DNA from: Chionoecetes opilio
Lineage: Eukaryota > Arthropoda > Malacostraca > Decapoda > Majidae
NCBI GenBank assembly: GCA_016584305.1
Contig: JACEEZ010018469.1
Location: 1-64,000 of the forward strand
Direction of reading: 5' to 3'
DNA length: 64,000 bases
Positions 46,586 through 57,402 of this stretch are shown one piece after another. The notes beneath the pieces were generated by a model, which was not told the origin of the DNA, did no database searches, and saw only the letters and a list, made by a program, of their open reading frames with translations. A program made the translations under genes and the position numbers. How positions within the stretch are numbered: the stretch's first letter is position 1; the number at the start of each line of letters is the position of its first letter.

Positions 46586-47834
46586 TCCAGTGTTCCAGTC
46601 CCCATCAGTCAGTTAGTTAGTACTGTTAGTTTTACACGCAGATTTGCCAATTGGGATTTGTCCCCTATATTTGTGATTTTCCGGGCAACTGATGGGGCAG
46701 GTGGACTTCACTCTCGATTTGGGGACATTTGGAGGTTTCTGAAAAAAAGCATGTATTTTATCACTTAAATAAATTATTAATATGAAGGTTAAAGAAAACA
46801 TGAGGTTAAACCGACATAGGAAGAGGTAATTTGACTTCATTGATCCCAAGAAGTAAGTCAAGACAAATGTGGTTTCCTCCATTGGTCATTTTCCTGGAAT
46901 TGTAGTCTGACAAAATAAATCACCTAGACAAAAAGAATGGCAAGTACTAGAAACACGATCTTGCTGATTCAGAAATCATGATGTTTGAAGGCTTCTGGGA
47001 GACAGTTAAAGAAATAAAGAAGTAATGAAACCCCCATGTTTCCAAATTTTGTCATTTTGTTCTGGGCTATTGCGTCTTCTCATGCTAGTTGCCCAGCAGA
47101 AAGGATTTTTCAGCTGTAAACAATTTAAAAACAAAACTAGAAACAAACTCAACCAGAACTATAGTTGGATTTTCTGCATTAAAGCGGTATTTGAAGGCTG
47201 GGAATGGTTCACTTTTGCTGTAATGATAACTAGTCAACATGATGACTTCAGAGATCTACAAATCCCATGAACATGATGATTCGGTGATGATCTATTTAGT
47301 ATCAATGTAGTTTAGTATTTAGTATATTGATGATATTATTTAGTTAGTTATTCTATTCTTTCTTTTCTGGCTTAGTTACGTATGTCCAGATATTCAGGTG
47401 GATTATTTAAGTTCCCAAAGGGCTAAGAGCTTAATATTTTCATTTATTTTCTGTAATCATCTTTTCTAAGCTTTAGGTTATGTATCATCCCCCATCAGCC
47501 TAAAGTAAACATTTTATTAATTTTATTTTTTATTAAATGCTCATGAGGCTGTATCCATTACTGCCTTTTTTTTTTTTTGCAGTCCTTGTGATGATTATAA
47601 TAAAAAAAAGGGAATTATGCTACTTCATGTGTAATGTAATATATTGTGTAAAACAAAGTATGAATTATTTGTACATTAAAATCAACATGGCAATTTTAAT
47701 TTGCATATGGAGTAGCTATGTAGCATATATTTCAGCATTTTTATAACAAGTATGGAAATATATGAAATGGTGATTTTTGGGGATTTTCCCCCGAATATTT
47801 AGGGATTTTGAGACCAGACTGTCTGGCAACACTG
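46586..47834 (+). mobile_element. Decayed hAT element, second family
   Basis: A right end TGGCAACACTG (47824-47834) and a possible left end CAGTGTTCC (46586) bracket a plus-strand coding remnant. The terminal match is short and no 8-bp duplication is visible, so the boundaries are provisional; the coding remnant is better supported. Confidence 0.45.
46930..47275 (+). pseudogene. hAT transposase dimerisation-domain remnant
   Basis: Plus-strand pieces read FWETVKEIKK, then a proline/phenylalanine segment with FPNFV (shifted frame), then QQKGFFS..., and NLKTKLETN / FKNKTRNKLNQN in alternative frames, followed by IKAVFEGWEWF. The order matches the C-terminal dimerisation region of hAT transposases (a serine-rich ...ERhFS block, then NLKTK.RN, then a final hydrophobic helix). 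It is clearly different from the ZBED5-like copies elsewhere in the window. Frameshifts make it inactive. Confidence 0.6.
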
Positions 47835-48116
47835 GTCGCGGTGTCTCACTAGGATAAGGTTATTAAATGCACCAAGTTACAGCGTTTCTCCTTCCACCTG
47901 ATTGGAACTGCATTTAGGGATGGCCTAGTGGGACCCGGTATACTCTGGTGGCAGTGATGGGATAGTGGGACCCGGTATAGTCCCCAATAAAGCACACAAT
48001 CATGCTGCAGCAGACTGTAGACACTCTTCGCGCTGCCAGGCGTAAGATGTTGTCTTAAATGTAATTATGATTATCAAGGATTTCATAATATTTAGTAATT
48101 TCTTCATTATAAAATA
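47835..48116. other. Non-coding spacer with a short direct repeat
   Basis: GTGGGACCCGGTATA occurs twice (about 47928 and 47967). No gene. Confidence 0.5.
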
Positions 48117-49273
48117 TCTATAATAATATAAGCGAAAGTGTGTCTGTCTGTCTGTCTGTCTGTGTGTGTGTGTGGTGTGTGTGTGTATAGGTTCCGGCCC
48201 CCGTGGCGCAAACACCTCATATGGCACATTTTTGGAATCAGGTTGACCAGGGGAAGGTCATAAGCCCACTTATGAGATGATCCGATCACTTTTTTAGCAG
48301 CCTATTAGCGAGAATTGTGAAAACAAAAGTGGGTTGCGAGAATTGAGGAAGCCTTGATGTAGGGTGATGGGTAATGGGTGAGTGAATGGGTGGGGTGATG
48401 GGTAATGGGTGTGGGGTGATGGGTGAGTGAATGGGTTGGGGGTGATGGGTGATGGGATATGGTGGGGGGTGATGGGTAATGGGTGAGTGAATGGGTGTGT
48501 GGTGATGGGTAATGGGTGAGTGAATGGGTGGGGGGTGATGGGTAATGGGTGAGTGAATGGGTGTGTGGTGATGGGTAATGGGTGAGTGAATGGGTGGGGG
48601 GTGATGGGTAATGGGTGTGTGTGGTGATGGGTAACGGGTGAGTGAATGGGTGGGGGGTGATGGGTAATGGGTGAGTGAATGGGTGTGGTGATGGGTAATG
48701 GGTGAGTGAATGGGTGGGGGGTGAGTCAATGGGTGGTGATGGGTGTGATGGGTATGGGTGGGTAATGGGTGGGGGGTGTGGTAATGGGTGTGAATGGGTG
48801 GTGGATGGTAATGGGTGAGTGAATGGGTGGGGGGTATGGGTATGGGTGAGTGAATGGGTGGGGGTGATGGGTAATGGGTGAGTGAATGGGTGGGGGGTGA
48901 TGGGTAATGGGTGAGTGAATGGGTGGGGGTGATGGTGGTGAATGGGTGGTGATGGGTAATGGTGGTGATGGTGTGGGTGAGTGAATGGGTGGGTGTGATG
49001 GGTAATGGGTGAGTGAATGGGTGTGGGTGATGGGTAATGGGTGAGTGAATGGGTGGGGGGTGATGGGTAATGGGTGAGTGAATGGGTGGGGGGAATACAT
49101 ACATTTCTAAATCCATGATTTCAGGAAAGTTAGAAGGGGCTATCTGGAGAGTCCATGTTTGGTGGGCCGAAGGCCCACCAAAAACACAGGTGGTGGGGCC
49201 CCAAAAGGCCCCACCTAGCCCTCCGCAGGAGCTACCCAAAAAAGTCCCCCCCGGAGGGCGGCTTTTGCGGTAG
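48117..49273 (+). mobile_element. Helitron-like element H3 with expanded minisatellite
   Basis: Starts TCTATAATAATATAAGCG after A (48116) and ends with a CCCCCGGAGGGCGG hairpin and GCGGTAG before T (49274); the C of CTAG appears lost. The internal layout matches H1: TGTC/GT microsatellite, unique block, G-rich minisatellite, GGTGGGCCGAAGGCCCACC hairpin. It is 485 bp longer than H1, mainly because the minisatellite is expanded. Confidence 0.8.
48356..49090 (+). repeat. Expanded G-rich minisatellite in H3
   Basis: About 20 or more units of GGGTGATGGGTAATGGGTGA plus GTGAATGGGTGGG, with shorter GGTGATGG variants in the middle (48730-48990). The minus strand is open for about 345 codons because the unit has no stop in that frame, giving a histidine/proline/serine/threonine repeat; I do not regard it as a gene. 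Potential G-quadruplex runs are frequent. Confidence 0.9.
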
Positions 49274-49339
49274 TATCTTATAAAAACAGAAGGGAATTTT
49301 TTTTTTGATTTTTTTTTTGTCATGTGGTATTTTTTTTAC

Positions 49340-50240
49340 TTTTTTGAGCGTTGGAAAGGTACGTTTTGTTTTCCCACGGGGAAAAACCCTGCCCCCCAAA
49401 TGTGCCCTAAACCCTCCCTCGACTGCAAGTGCGGAAAGAGGCACCAGGGGGAAGAAAAAAAGCCTCAATTAATTACATGTGTCCCCAAACAAATGCAGCC
49501 TGCGACACCAGGGCGGGGGGCCAGCCTCCACCCTTTAGAAATAAAAAAAAGGGCCCCAACCCCTGAGCCTCAAGGAAAAAAAGTTTAAAAGGCGCTCAAG
49601 TAAAAAAACAAAAGAAAAAAATATAGGGGGTGGAGTTAAAAGCGTTTCGTCTCATCAATTTCCCCCTTTTAAACGACTTAAAGAGAGAGTTCGCACGCGA
49701 CGTCTAGTCCTGAGAGGACATGAGACCCTAAAGGGCCCCTTTTGTTCGAAAAAAAAAAAAAAAAAACTTACCCGGGGAAGTATGGTACGAGGCCAAAAAA
49801 TGGGGGAAGAAATTTTTCCAAATATTAAGAACCGTATAACTACGATTTAAAATTTTTACCCCCTACCCCAAAAAATATTAGGGGGGAAAAAAATCTAGAT
49901 TTAAAACTGTTTCCCCTGTGGTATAAGCAGATTAAATTCCATTGAAAATGCCCGAATTAAGTTTTTTTAGGGCATATTACCCGAAAAAAATTTTGGCAAA
50001 ATCGGGGGAAAAATTGCATCATGCGTAAAACCCCTGCATAAGAAATGTACATTTTTCAAAGGGGAATCGTTTTCCCTGTTTTAAACCTCCCATCAAGACA
50101 AAAACAATTTTTAGAGGGAAAAAAAGATAGATGTATGGTGCATCAATAAGCTGGGGTCATTGAACGGCACAAGGGTGGAAAAATAAAAATCAACAGGGGG
50201 TTTCCCATGGGAAAATAGTCTCACAATTTTTTTGGTTTTA
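49340..50240 (-). repeat. Composite repeat, inverted partial copy (flank, linker, repeat B)
   Basis: On the minus strand it runs from repeat B (50240 to about 49760), through the T-run linker (A-run at 49750-49768 on plus), the arm sequence (49570-49665) and the hAT left flank to about 49340, where it stops short of the hAT terminus. Homopolymers are lengthened relative to copies at 40-41 kb. Confidence 0.7.
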
Positions 50241-50261
50241 TAGGAAAGTATATGAAACAGT

Positions 50262-51015
50262 GAAAAATGTTTTAGTAAGGCTTCGACAAGGGTCCCCAAA
50301 GGGTTTTTTAATTTTTTTTTTTTATCTTAAATAAGGTTAAGGCTCATGGAATAGATGGGAAAGTTCTTTGTTGGTTTAGATCTTGACTAAGTAATGGGAA
50401 AAATAATTGGTTATAAATCTGATGGGGGAGGAAACAGTGGGGTTCCACAAGAGCTGTTTTGGGTTCCTTTACTATTTTTGTTTTACACAACGTTTGGGAT
50501 GTGGGTTTGTAGTGAATCAGCAAGTTGGGGATGATACTAGGGGGAAAGGGTTTTTAATACAGTCGATGTAAAAATTTTTCAAGGGACTTAGTAAATTAAA
50601 GAGTGGGCAATAATGGCAGATGGAATTTAAATTTAAAATGTAGCGTAAATTTAATGTTTGGGAGGAAAAATCTGGGAATGGGGCCAAAAGCAAGTATCGC
50701 GAAAAATCGAGGGGGAGAAAAATTGGGAGTGCGGGTAACTAGACCTCCCCCTGGAACAATGTTGAGGATAGAAAAACGAGCCAAACAGGGAGTTAGGGTT
50801 TTTTACCCGGGTTTAAAAAATAGAAAAGGGTGAGGGGATTCTAAGCTTTACTGGGGTTATCAAACCCACCTTTGACTATGCGGTTTAGTTTTTGGTCTCC
50901 GATTTCAGGGGGATAAATGCCTTTTTGAATCAGTGCGAGAAGGATACCAAAATTATTCATGGGGGGGCGTAACTTTCTTATGAGAAGATTGAAACTATTA
51001 CATTTAACCCAAAAG
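50262..51015 (+). pseudogene. CR1-like reverse transcriptase remnant, 5' part
   Basis: Frame-shifting plus-strand fragment: FSKA and FDK (motif A, split by a one-base indel near 50262-50290), a G-V-P-Q-like block around 50440, FCFT...near 50480, GDDTR (about 50528, motif C region), WQMEFKFKM (50617-50640) and an FSFWSP-like block near 50890. The order is that of CR1/L2-type reverse transcriptases. Homopolymer expansion makes frames unreliable. It continues at 51180 after a SINE. Confidence 0.6.
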
Positions 51016-51179
51016 GATGGTCGGTGGTAAACTGCGGGCTCGCGTATAGCGTCCCCGCTTCGGTCGCGGTTGAGCCCCCCAGGTTCGGCCCCGGGTGGGG
51101 GCGCTTGTTAGTCAATAAAAATTTATTTTGTACTTGCAAAAATGTCTAGAAGGATAAAGTTTATCTTATCTAAAATTTA
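51016..51179 (+). mobile_element. tRNA-derived SINE
   Basis: The tRNA-like head at about 51031-51105 includes a box B-like GGTTCGGCCCC (51082-51092) followed by GGGTGGGGGCGC, and an upstream GCGTATAGCGTCCCCGC that could represent a degenerate box A. The rest (to 51179) is AT-rich and ends in TAAAGTTTATCTTATCT. The CR1-like frame resumes on the far side. A clear target duplication was not resolved. Confidence 0.5.
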
Positions 51180-51470
51180 CACTCACTCGAGAAGCGTTTG
51201 AGTAATGGGGGATTTATAAATTTTAAGTGGGTAAGGGTACAATATAGGCGATGTAGGAAAAAATTCTTACGGTTAGTAAGCAGGGGGAGAACAAGAAGTA
51301 AAGATTCAAGCGGAAAAGCGTAAATTTAAAAGGAAAAAAAGGGAAAAAAAAAAGTTTCACAAAAAAGGGGGGGTGAATGAGGGAAAGGACTCAGTGTCCC
51401 CTGGTCAAAGCGGGTCTTTGGGTCTTTAAAAGGATTTGGATACATTCAGGATGGGGGGGAGGAGGATTTG
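51180..51470 (+). pseudogene. CR1-like reverse transcriptase remnant, 3' part
   Basis: Plus-strand pieces: a REAFE-like block, YKWVRGYN-like sequence (decayed) around 51210-51245, KILTVS..GRTR (51255-51295), a VN/FKRE segment, and FKRIW (51425). This matches the C-terminal end of CR1-like ORFs, where a K/R-rich segment precedes the stop. It is separated from its N-terminal part only by the SINE. Confidence 0.5.
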
Positions 51471-53799
51471 GAGGTTAAGTAAAGGAACACCTCATGTAGG
51501 TCTCACGGCCCCTTTTACCTAATTATTTTTTAGTTTTTTTGTACCAATGTTTCATTCAGTGACCTTTTTTTGTGAACAAAATTTTTTTTGTTTTTTTGTT
51601 GGATGTGAAAAAAGGTCGGCAGAACGAGGAGAGGTGGAGGGGGGAGAAGGAAGGAGGGAAGAGGAGGCGGGGGGAAGTTTTGGGGGCAGAAGTGGAGGGG
51701 AAAATGAGCATATCGCAGAGGCTTGAGGGGTTTGGGGAAAAAGGGAAAAAAATATCAATTTATGGGAGATAAAGATAATAGGCCCCCTTTGGTTGTATCA
51801 CAGTTGTGAAGGTTATCAATCATCTGACTTAAAAGCATATTTCACAAATAAAAAACATTGTTTTGTAAAATGTAAAAAAATAAAACAAAAGCGTTAGATA
51901 AAGATAATAGGGCCACTGGTTAGTATACAATTGTGAAGGTTATATCACTGACTTTAAAAAGCCCTTTTCCATATTAAAAAAACAAAAATTATCTGTCTAA
52001 AATATAAAAAAAAACAATCCAATCTTCTTCTTAAAGAGTATCATAAAAAAGACTTTAGGGAAGGGTAACCCCCTGTTAGGGGAAAATATGAAAAAAAAAT
52101 TAAATTTAGTTTAGCGGGTTTCAAGCGTAGTTTTAGTGTAGCAACTATAGGAATCGAATTAAAACGCCCGCGAAAAATTTATACGCCCCCCACGTGGCTT
52201 TTAAAAGGGAAAGGAAGACCCTTTTTAAAAGGGGCGCGCGAGTATGGGCCAGTGCTTTGTATATAAAGCTCGTTTTCCTTGTTTTCTTCCGTGTTCGGAG
52301 TTGTATGTGTGAGTGAAATTCCTAGAGACATCTGGCAGCAATAGGCCTGCGGCCTGCCCTGCTCCACCCTAAAGATACCAAGGGAGTTTTGCGTGTTTGT
52401 CCGCTGGCTGTCAAGTCTGGCCTGTCAATAGCTATCAACGCTATTATTTCTTGGGTGTTACAACAAACTCTGAAGGTTGTACAAACTCTGAAAACACCAG
52501 GAAACGCTTACAAGAAGAAGCAAGCTAAAAAAATGTGGGAAATACGAAGGTGAGTGAAGGATGGGGGGAAGGGGGGCGGAAGGATGGGGGGGCGAAGGTA
52601 GTAAATATATATTTATATGTAGTTTTGTTGTGTATAGTATCAATAAAAGCTATAGAGCTTTGGTGTGAAAATAATGCCAATCAAGAAATAAATAGCTACG
52701 TTACATTGTACTGAAACTTTAAACGCCTGTATCCAAAAACAAGAAATGTTTACTTAAAAAAATTTTGTAAAAAATTAAAAAATTTATTGAACTGGCTTGT
52801 AAACGTTCAGTTAATACTTATTGGTTTGTGCCTTCATCGTGTAATTTTTTTTTTCGATAAAGTAAAAAAACTTGAGTGTTGGGGAATTTTTATTTTTAGA
52901 AAAAATGGCGATCGGCGTGGACTTCACCTGAGGTGGCTTTTTATGGCTTCGATAACTCATTACGTATTGGGAATAAAAAAAAAACTAAATTACACGCTCT
53001 TCGTATGGTATTGAGTATTTCCATGTAGAGCAGGTGTCCTACGAAAAAAAAAAAAAAAAACACAGGAAGTTGTGACGTCATGAAAAACCTTAGGGGACTC
53101 ATCCGTCAGACGTCATGGGACGTACCACATTTCGGGCTCACCAAAAGGGTGACATTGATAATTTGGTTATTTCCTGAAAGTTCATGTTGAAAGATTCTAT
53201 GCTTTTTTTTTTTTTTGTGTGTGTGTCAGGGGGTGAGCCTTAATGCTTACCTAACCATATTATCTATGAGGGGATCATCTCTTTATTTCTTATTATTTTG
53301 AAAGTCCTGAAAAGTGAATATTATAAAATCACAGTCTTTCTACCAGTACAGAAACATCTGTCCCTGAACTTGGTAGTAATAATTATGGTTCCTGTTTTAA
53401 CGCATAATCAGCAAGTAACTTAATTATGGTATAGTTTTTAGGGTTAATCATTAAGTTACTTGATGAATATGGGACCTTGAAACCTTCCCAACCCCCAATT
53501 TTTGTCATCAACCCAAGCCATCAGGAGATGCTTTCAAGGAATGGATAGGGACTGGCACACCCTCAACCCACTATCTCTTGATTCATTAGTAGTTTCCCGC
53601 AAATATCTATCAATGGCAATGGTCTCATACATCTTGCCGTGTTTTACGGGACTCCTTATTTACTGTTTTTTCATTTGTTTCTTTGCTAAATTATTAAGAT
53701 CTGTTAAAATCGTAGCTTTGTAGATTTTGCCAAAGTTAAAAAATTGTTACTCAACAGATCTTTCCCTGTACCAAACTGGATTTTTATTTTGACCTCTAG
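51471..53799. other. Non-coding stretch
   Basis: G/A-rich at 51605-51760. Contains the tandem pair described separately, and 52190-52375 looks like promoter-plus-transcript sequence (TATATAAAG at 52259, a CCTGCCCTGCTCCACCCT block) such as an LTR remnant, but no partner was found. (T)n(GT)n near 53205-53226. No gene. Confidence 0.4.
51767..52024 (+). repeat. Two-copy tandem duplication, ~129-bp period
   Basis: AGATAAAGATAATAGG at 51767 recurs at 51896, with TTGTGAAGGTTAT, TGACTT, AAAAAAC, and TGTAAAAAAATAAAAC/ATATAAAAAAAAAC in the same order. Non-coding. Confidence 0.8.
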
Positions 53800-54130
53800 T
53801 TTCCGCTTATAGTTACTCCTCCTCCATTGCCGTTTCGGCAAATAGTGAATCTTGTTAGAGCAAATATCACTAAGGACACATGCTTGCAATGAGCCTTTAG
53901 CCCCATCCCTGCACCACAATCACATTGACACTCAATAACAACCCCATGCTCATCTACTGAAATATCTACATTATATACTACTTTCTTTTTCATCTCCGCA
54001 GCAGTTCTAGCTTTTATAAAAAATATTCACCCCGCACCAGTACTACGTATGGAGGTAATGAATCTTTCCTCGTAAAGATGTTGTATTTTGGCATCTTGTT
54101 TCTTGCCAAATTTTGATAAGTAATTATTGA
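53800..54130 (-). pseudogene. SWIM zinc-finger protein remnant
   Basis: Minus strand: KKQDAKIQHLYEERFITSIRSTGAG, then a stop or frameshift near 54025, then KARTAAEMKKKVVYNVDISVDEHGVV, then the SWIM signature C-x-C-D-C-G-A-G-...-C-K-H (residues from ECQCDCGAG to HCKHV). SWIM fingers bind DNA or protein; in invertebrates similar proteins often pair with a YqaJ-type nuclease in mobile or domesticated elements, but no nuclease is visible here. The Cys/His set is complete, so the fragment is not ancient. The longest frame is 53796-53993. The identity beyond SWIM is unknown. Confidence 0.65.
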
Positions 54131-54654
54131 TGTGTTACTTCAGTCACATGAGGCAGCTGCAATACAGAAGGTGCAGGAGTCAATTTAATGATTTACTGTA
54201 TAAGTACATGCACCATTTGATAAAAGTTTGTGACAGGGGATGCAGAACAGCACAAATTTACAGCAAAGCATGAATGGTATATTTTTGATGATCATATCTC
54301 ACCAAAAGCATGTGTTTCCCATGAAGGATTCAAGAGACTAAGAGACTGCCACAAGGTGGCTCACTTTCTACTTCAGTATTTAGGGGGAAAATGTCTAATG
54401 AATACACTGTAAGCAAATGCCTCAAAACACCATTGTTCACCTCGGTTCAGTTCTGATAAAAATATAAAGGAATATACGTAGAGGGATACGTACGACTTAT
54501 AAGTATTGCTGGAAAGGTGTACGGAGTCAGTGCAGTCCCATTTCAGAGCTCATTGATGTCTATACAAATCTGACTGCCCACCTATGATATGACTGCCATC
54601 AAAAGTCGTTAATAAATTACCCAACTTCATGTACAGCAAGAATATTTTGTGTAT
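54131..54654. other. Non-coding stretch
   Basis: A 60-codon plus frame at 54230-54412 has no recognised domain. Nothing else seen. Confidence 0.4.
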
Positions 54655-54741
54655 TTTTATCACATCACTCGTGCCTAGGAAAGATGGGGCCCGCCAAAAT
54701 GGATGGCCTAGGACCCCATATGACCTTAATACGGCCCTGAC
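54655..54741 (-). mobile_element. hAT-type terminal fragment
   Basis: Reverse complemented it starts CAGGGCCGTATTAAGG and continues with GGGGTCCTAGGCCATCC, a widespread hAT-type end. Only one end was found, so it is a fragment or the end of an element whose partner has decayed. Confidence 0.5.
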
Positions 54742-55148
54742 TGTAGGCACAGAACACAACATAAATTGTACTTAAATTATGGCCAGACAAATGGAAGTAA
54801 TTGATACATATGCTTTACATAATCATTAAAATACCTGTGTCTGGCTGGTGATATTCTTGTATTGCGCCGCAGGAGGGGTAGACATTACAAATTCATCGTA
54901 TCCAAAATCAGTGTGTCCAAAGTTATCGTTGCGAATGTAGAATTCCAACCTGCAACCATGATTGGATTAATGATAATAGTAGTAGTAGCAGTAGTGTAGT
55001 AGTAACAATAATTATAATAATCATAATAATAATAATAACAAGTACAATAAGAACATAATAATTACTATTATTATGGTAAATGTGAAGGAGCGCTACGCGT
55101 CGAGGATATTAATTTCACGGCAATATTTAGGTTACTGATGTCTTAGAT
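54742..55148. other. Non-coding with AAT/AGT microsatellite
   Basis: (AGT)n and (AAT)n tracts at 54975-55065. Nothing else recognised. Confidence 0.6.
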
Positions 55149-55215
55149 CAGGGGTGGGCAAACTTTTCATGACGAGGGCCGGATGAGACTTTCGGGAGCA
55201 GCCTGCGTGCCGGAG
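55149..55215 (+). mobile_element. hAT-type terminal fragment
   Basis: Starts CAGGGGTGGGCAAACTTTT followed by GGGCCGGATGAGAC, a common hAT-type terminus. The matching right end was not found within a few kilobases. Confidence 0.5.
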
Positions 55216-55329
55216 TAAATAACAAGAACCCCAAAGTGACTGTATATATAAGACTATTATTGAAAAACATGCAAATCAGTGAGACGGGTAATCGGTAAGA
55301 CCACTACCTACATCCACCTTTCATCCCTA

Positions 55330-55510
55330 TATATGAAATTGTATAGCCTCCTTTTAAAGCTCCTTATTGACTCCGCACTAACTACCTGAGGACTGAGTCT
55401 ATTTCAATCATTTACCACCCTATTTGTGAACCAGTTTTTCCCAATTTTTTTTTTTAATTACGCTTTTCCAGTTTGAATCCGTGACTTTTTGTTCTACCCT
55501 GATTACAAGC
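55330..55510 (+). repeat. Dispersed repeat copy related to 12945-13230
   Basis: TTAAAGCTCCTTATTGACTC, then TTTCAATCATTTACCACCCT, TGTGAACCAGTTTTTCCC and CCAGTTTGAATCC. Likely a LINE-derived fragment. This is the cleaner of the two copies. Confidence 0.55.
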
Positions 55511-56339
55511 CACCAGATATACACAAACGCCAATCAACATCTGGAAAAGTAAGGAAAAGTAGCTTACCATCTTCTACTATAAAGAAAAAAGATGCTGGTC
55601 TTTCAAATACCGCAGCCAGCGTCTATAAGCCGTAAGGCTTATACTGCAGCATCATCACACAAAAATAATGTCTTCTGTGAGGGCTGGAGATGTGAAAGAA
55701 TGAGGAATAGAAGGGAAAGAAGGATAAATGGGGGAATGAAGGAGGAGAAAGAGAATGAAGGGAGAGGCAGAGAGTACTGATGATGGGGGTAGATAGAGAG
55801 AGAGGCAATAATGTTGTGCTTACACAACATTTCCTTATCAAGCCAGCAAAGGGGTGGCCAGCAAGCCACCTGCAGATTTGCTGACCACAGCTGAGGGTCC
55901 CTCCCGTCCCCCGAGGAAAGGGAATAGGGAGAAGGAAGAAAGTGAGAGAAGATGAGAGGAGGAGAGAGAGAGAGAGAGAGAGAGAAGGTGAGGGAGAGTG
56001 AGAGAAAGTGAGGAGGCGAGGAAGAAGAATAAGGCTGATCCTACACTCTTCACTTCTCGCCGTCACTTCACACCCATGTCAGCACTAACCTTTGACCTGC
56101 ACCCACCACACGCCTGGCCTCTCCGCGGAAAACACAGAGAGACAGGGATCAGTTTCCCGGATATCCTCGGGTGTGGGCACACGCCTTACTGCGTCGCAGT
56201 GATCACAAGACTGTGTATTTGTCTAAGAGCAGCGTAGCGAGCGAGTTAGGTGGTATTCCTTCCGGGTACCACGCGCTCATGAAACGTGGGTGCCAACATA
56301 CGCCGCGCCCTTCATTACCAGACCCCCGACGCCCGCCAC
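55511..56339. other. Non-coding stretch with AG repeat
   Basis: G/A-rich from 55690 to 56020 with (AG)n at 55959-55985. A perfect 8-bp hairpin (ATGTTGTG, 4-base loop) sits at 55811-55830. The 147-codon minus frame 55623-56066 is the pyrimidine-rich complement and not a gene. Confidence 0.5.
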
Positions 56340-56910
56340 TCCGCTTGCCCCCTGGGCAGGTGCTCTACTCTACTACGATGTTCCGACGTCCTGCCAGTCA
56401 CCTGCCCTGGTGGCTTTGCCCCTGTGTTCCTCCTGGGCTCCTGGATGAAGGGCCACGGCGGGGCAAATAGTGGCGCTATGCGTTGCCCCTGTGGCTCTTA
56501 AACCCTGAGCCCCAGGGACGCCCGGGGCTTCGGCGGGACGACTAGGAATACCCCGCATAAAACCCCAGGGCCGGGAAGTGCAACTCTACGAGACCAAGAC
56601 GTCCCTGCAACACTGCCCGCCCCCGGTGGTGACTCCCCTGGGGCCACATGGCTTCCCGGAACCGCCGTGGGGCAACCAAGGGGCGCCCTACTTTGCCCCA
56701 GGGGGTAGAGAAGTGAAACCTCTACGAGCCCTTGACGTCCCTCCACACTACCTACCCCTGTGGCCTCTCTTCAGGGCCCTTGGGGTACCACGGGGCGCTG
56801 GGGCCGGACACTAGCGGCGGGCCTGGGCGGAAAGGGAAACTCTACGCGACTACAACGCCTACTAGATACCTCCTTCAGGAGGCTTTCCCCTGGGTTTCCC
56901 CCCCGAAACC
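56340..56910 (+). repeat. Tandem repeats, probable 5' UTR of the jockey-like LINE
   Basis: GC-rich degenerate units each containing CTCTACGAGACC...GACGTCC-like sequence (near 56360, 56583, 56720, 56838) followed by CCCCTGG-rich DNA, with spacing of roughly 120-220 bp. Tandem 5' UTR repeats often act as internal promoters in non-LTR retrotransposons. The multiple open frames are side effects of GC-rich composition. Confidence 0.5.
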
Positions 56911-57402
56911 CCGGGGCATTACGAGACACCTGCAACAGGATCTTTAGGACCTCTTGAGCACCACATACAGTCTTCCTGAAGGCGACGCCAGCAGATGGTG
57001 ATGTATCTATATGTTGACAGTGCATGACAGGGCGGGTGAATAAGGAGGCCCCTGGGGGACCTGTTATCAAGTCAGGGACCCTAGGGGGGGACAGGGAGGG
57101 TCGGCCCCCCACCCCGGCATAACCGGGCGTTACTAGCCTGGGGAGAAAGCTCCCCGTATTTTCTGAAGGTACGAGCTCTGCCTCGTCGTACCTTCCGGTA
57201 CAAGGAGATAAGCCCAACCCGGCGCCTTCAGGTAGGGGTGCCGGGGTTAATTTGTCATGCCACGACCAGCGACGATTGAATAGACCATAGGGGGTTTGTG
57301 GGGGCCGCTAAAACAGGAACTACGTATGTCACACCCCCCCGTTGAGCCTGCGCCCACAATTTCCTTTCCCCCGCTTCGGGAGGGGGGCGGCGTCGGAGCT
57401 TA

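Noticed and set aside
48286..49323. 345-codon minus frame with T/H/S/P repeats
   Set aside because: It is the complement of the G-rich minisatellite in a stop-free frame. Unit lengths vary and related frames at 29365-29889 and 42078-42653 behave the same way, with no selection for protein visible.
52190..52375. Functional host promoter (TATATAAAG)
   Set aside because: A single TATA-like word with no coding sequence downstream; more likely repeat-derived.
55623..56066. 147-codon leucine/serine-rich minus frame
   Set aside because: It is the pyrimidine-rich complement of an AG repeat region; no domain.
56171..57217. Several GC-rich frames upstream of the LINE
   Set aside because: Overlapping frames on both strands, no ORF1/gag-like zinc knuckle or coiled coil recognisable. 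Treated as 5' UTR repeats.
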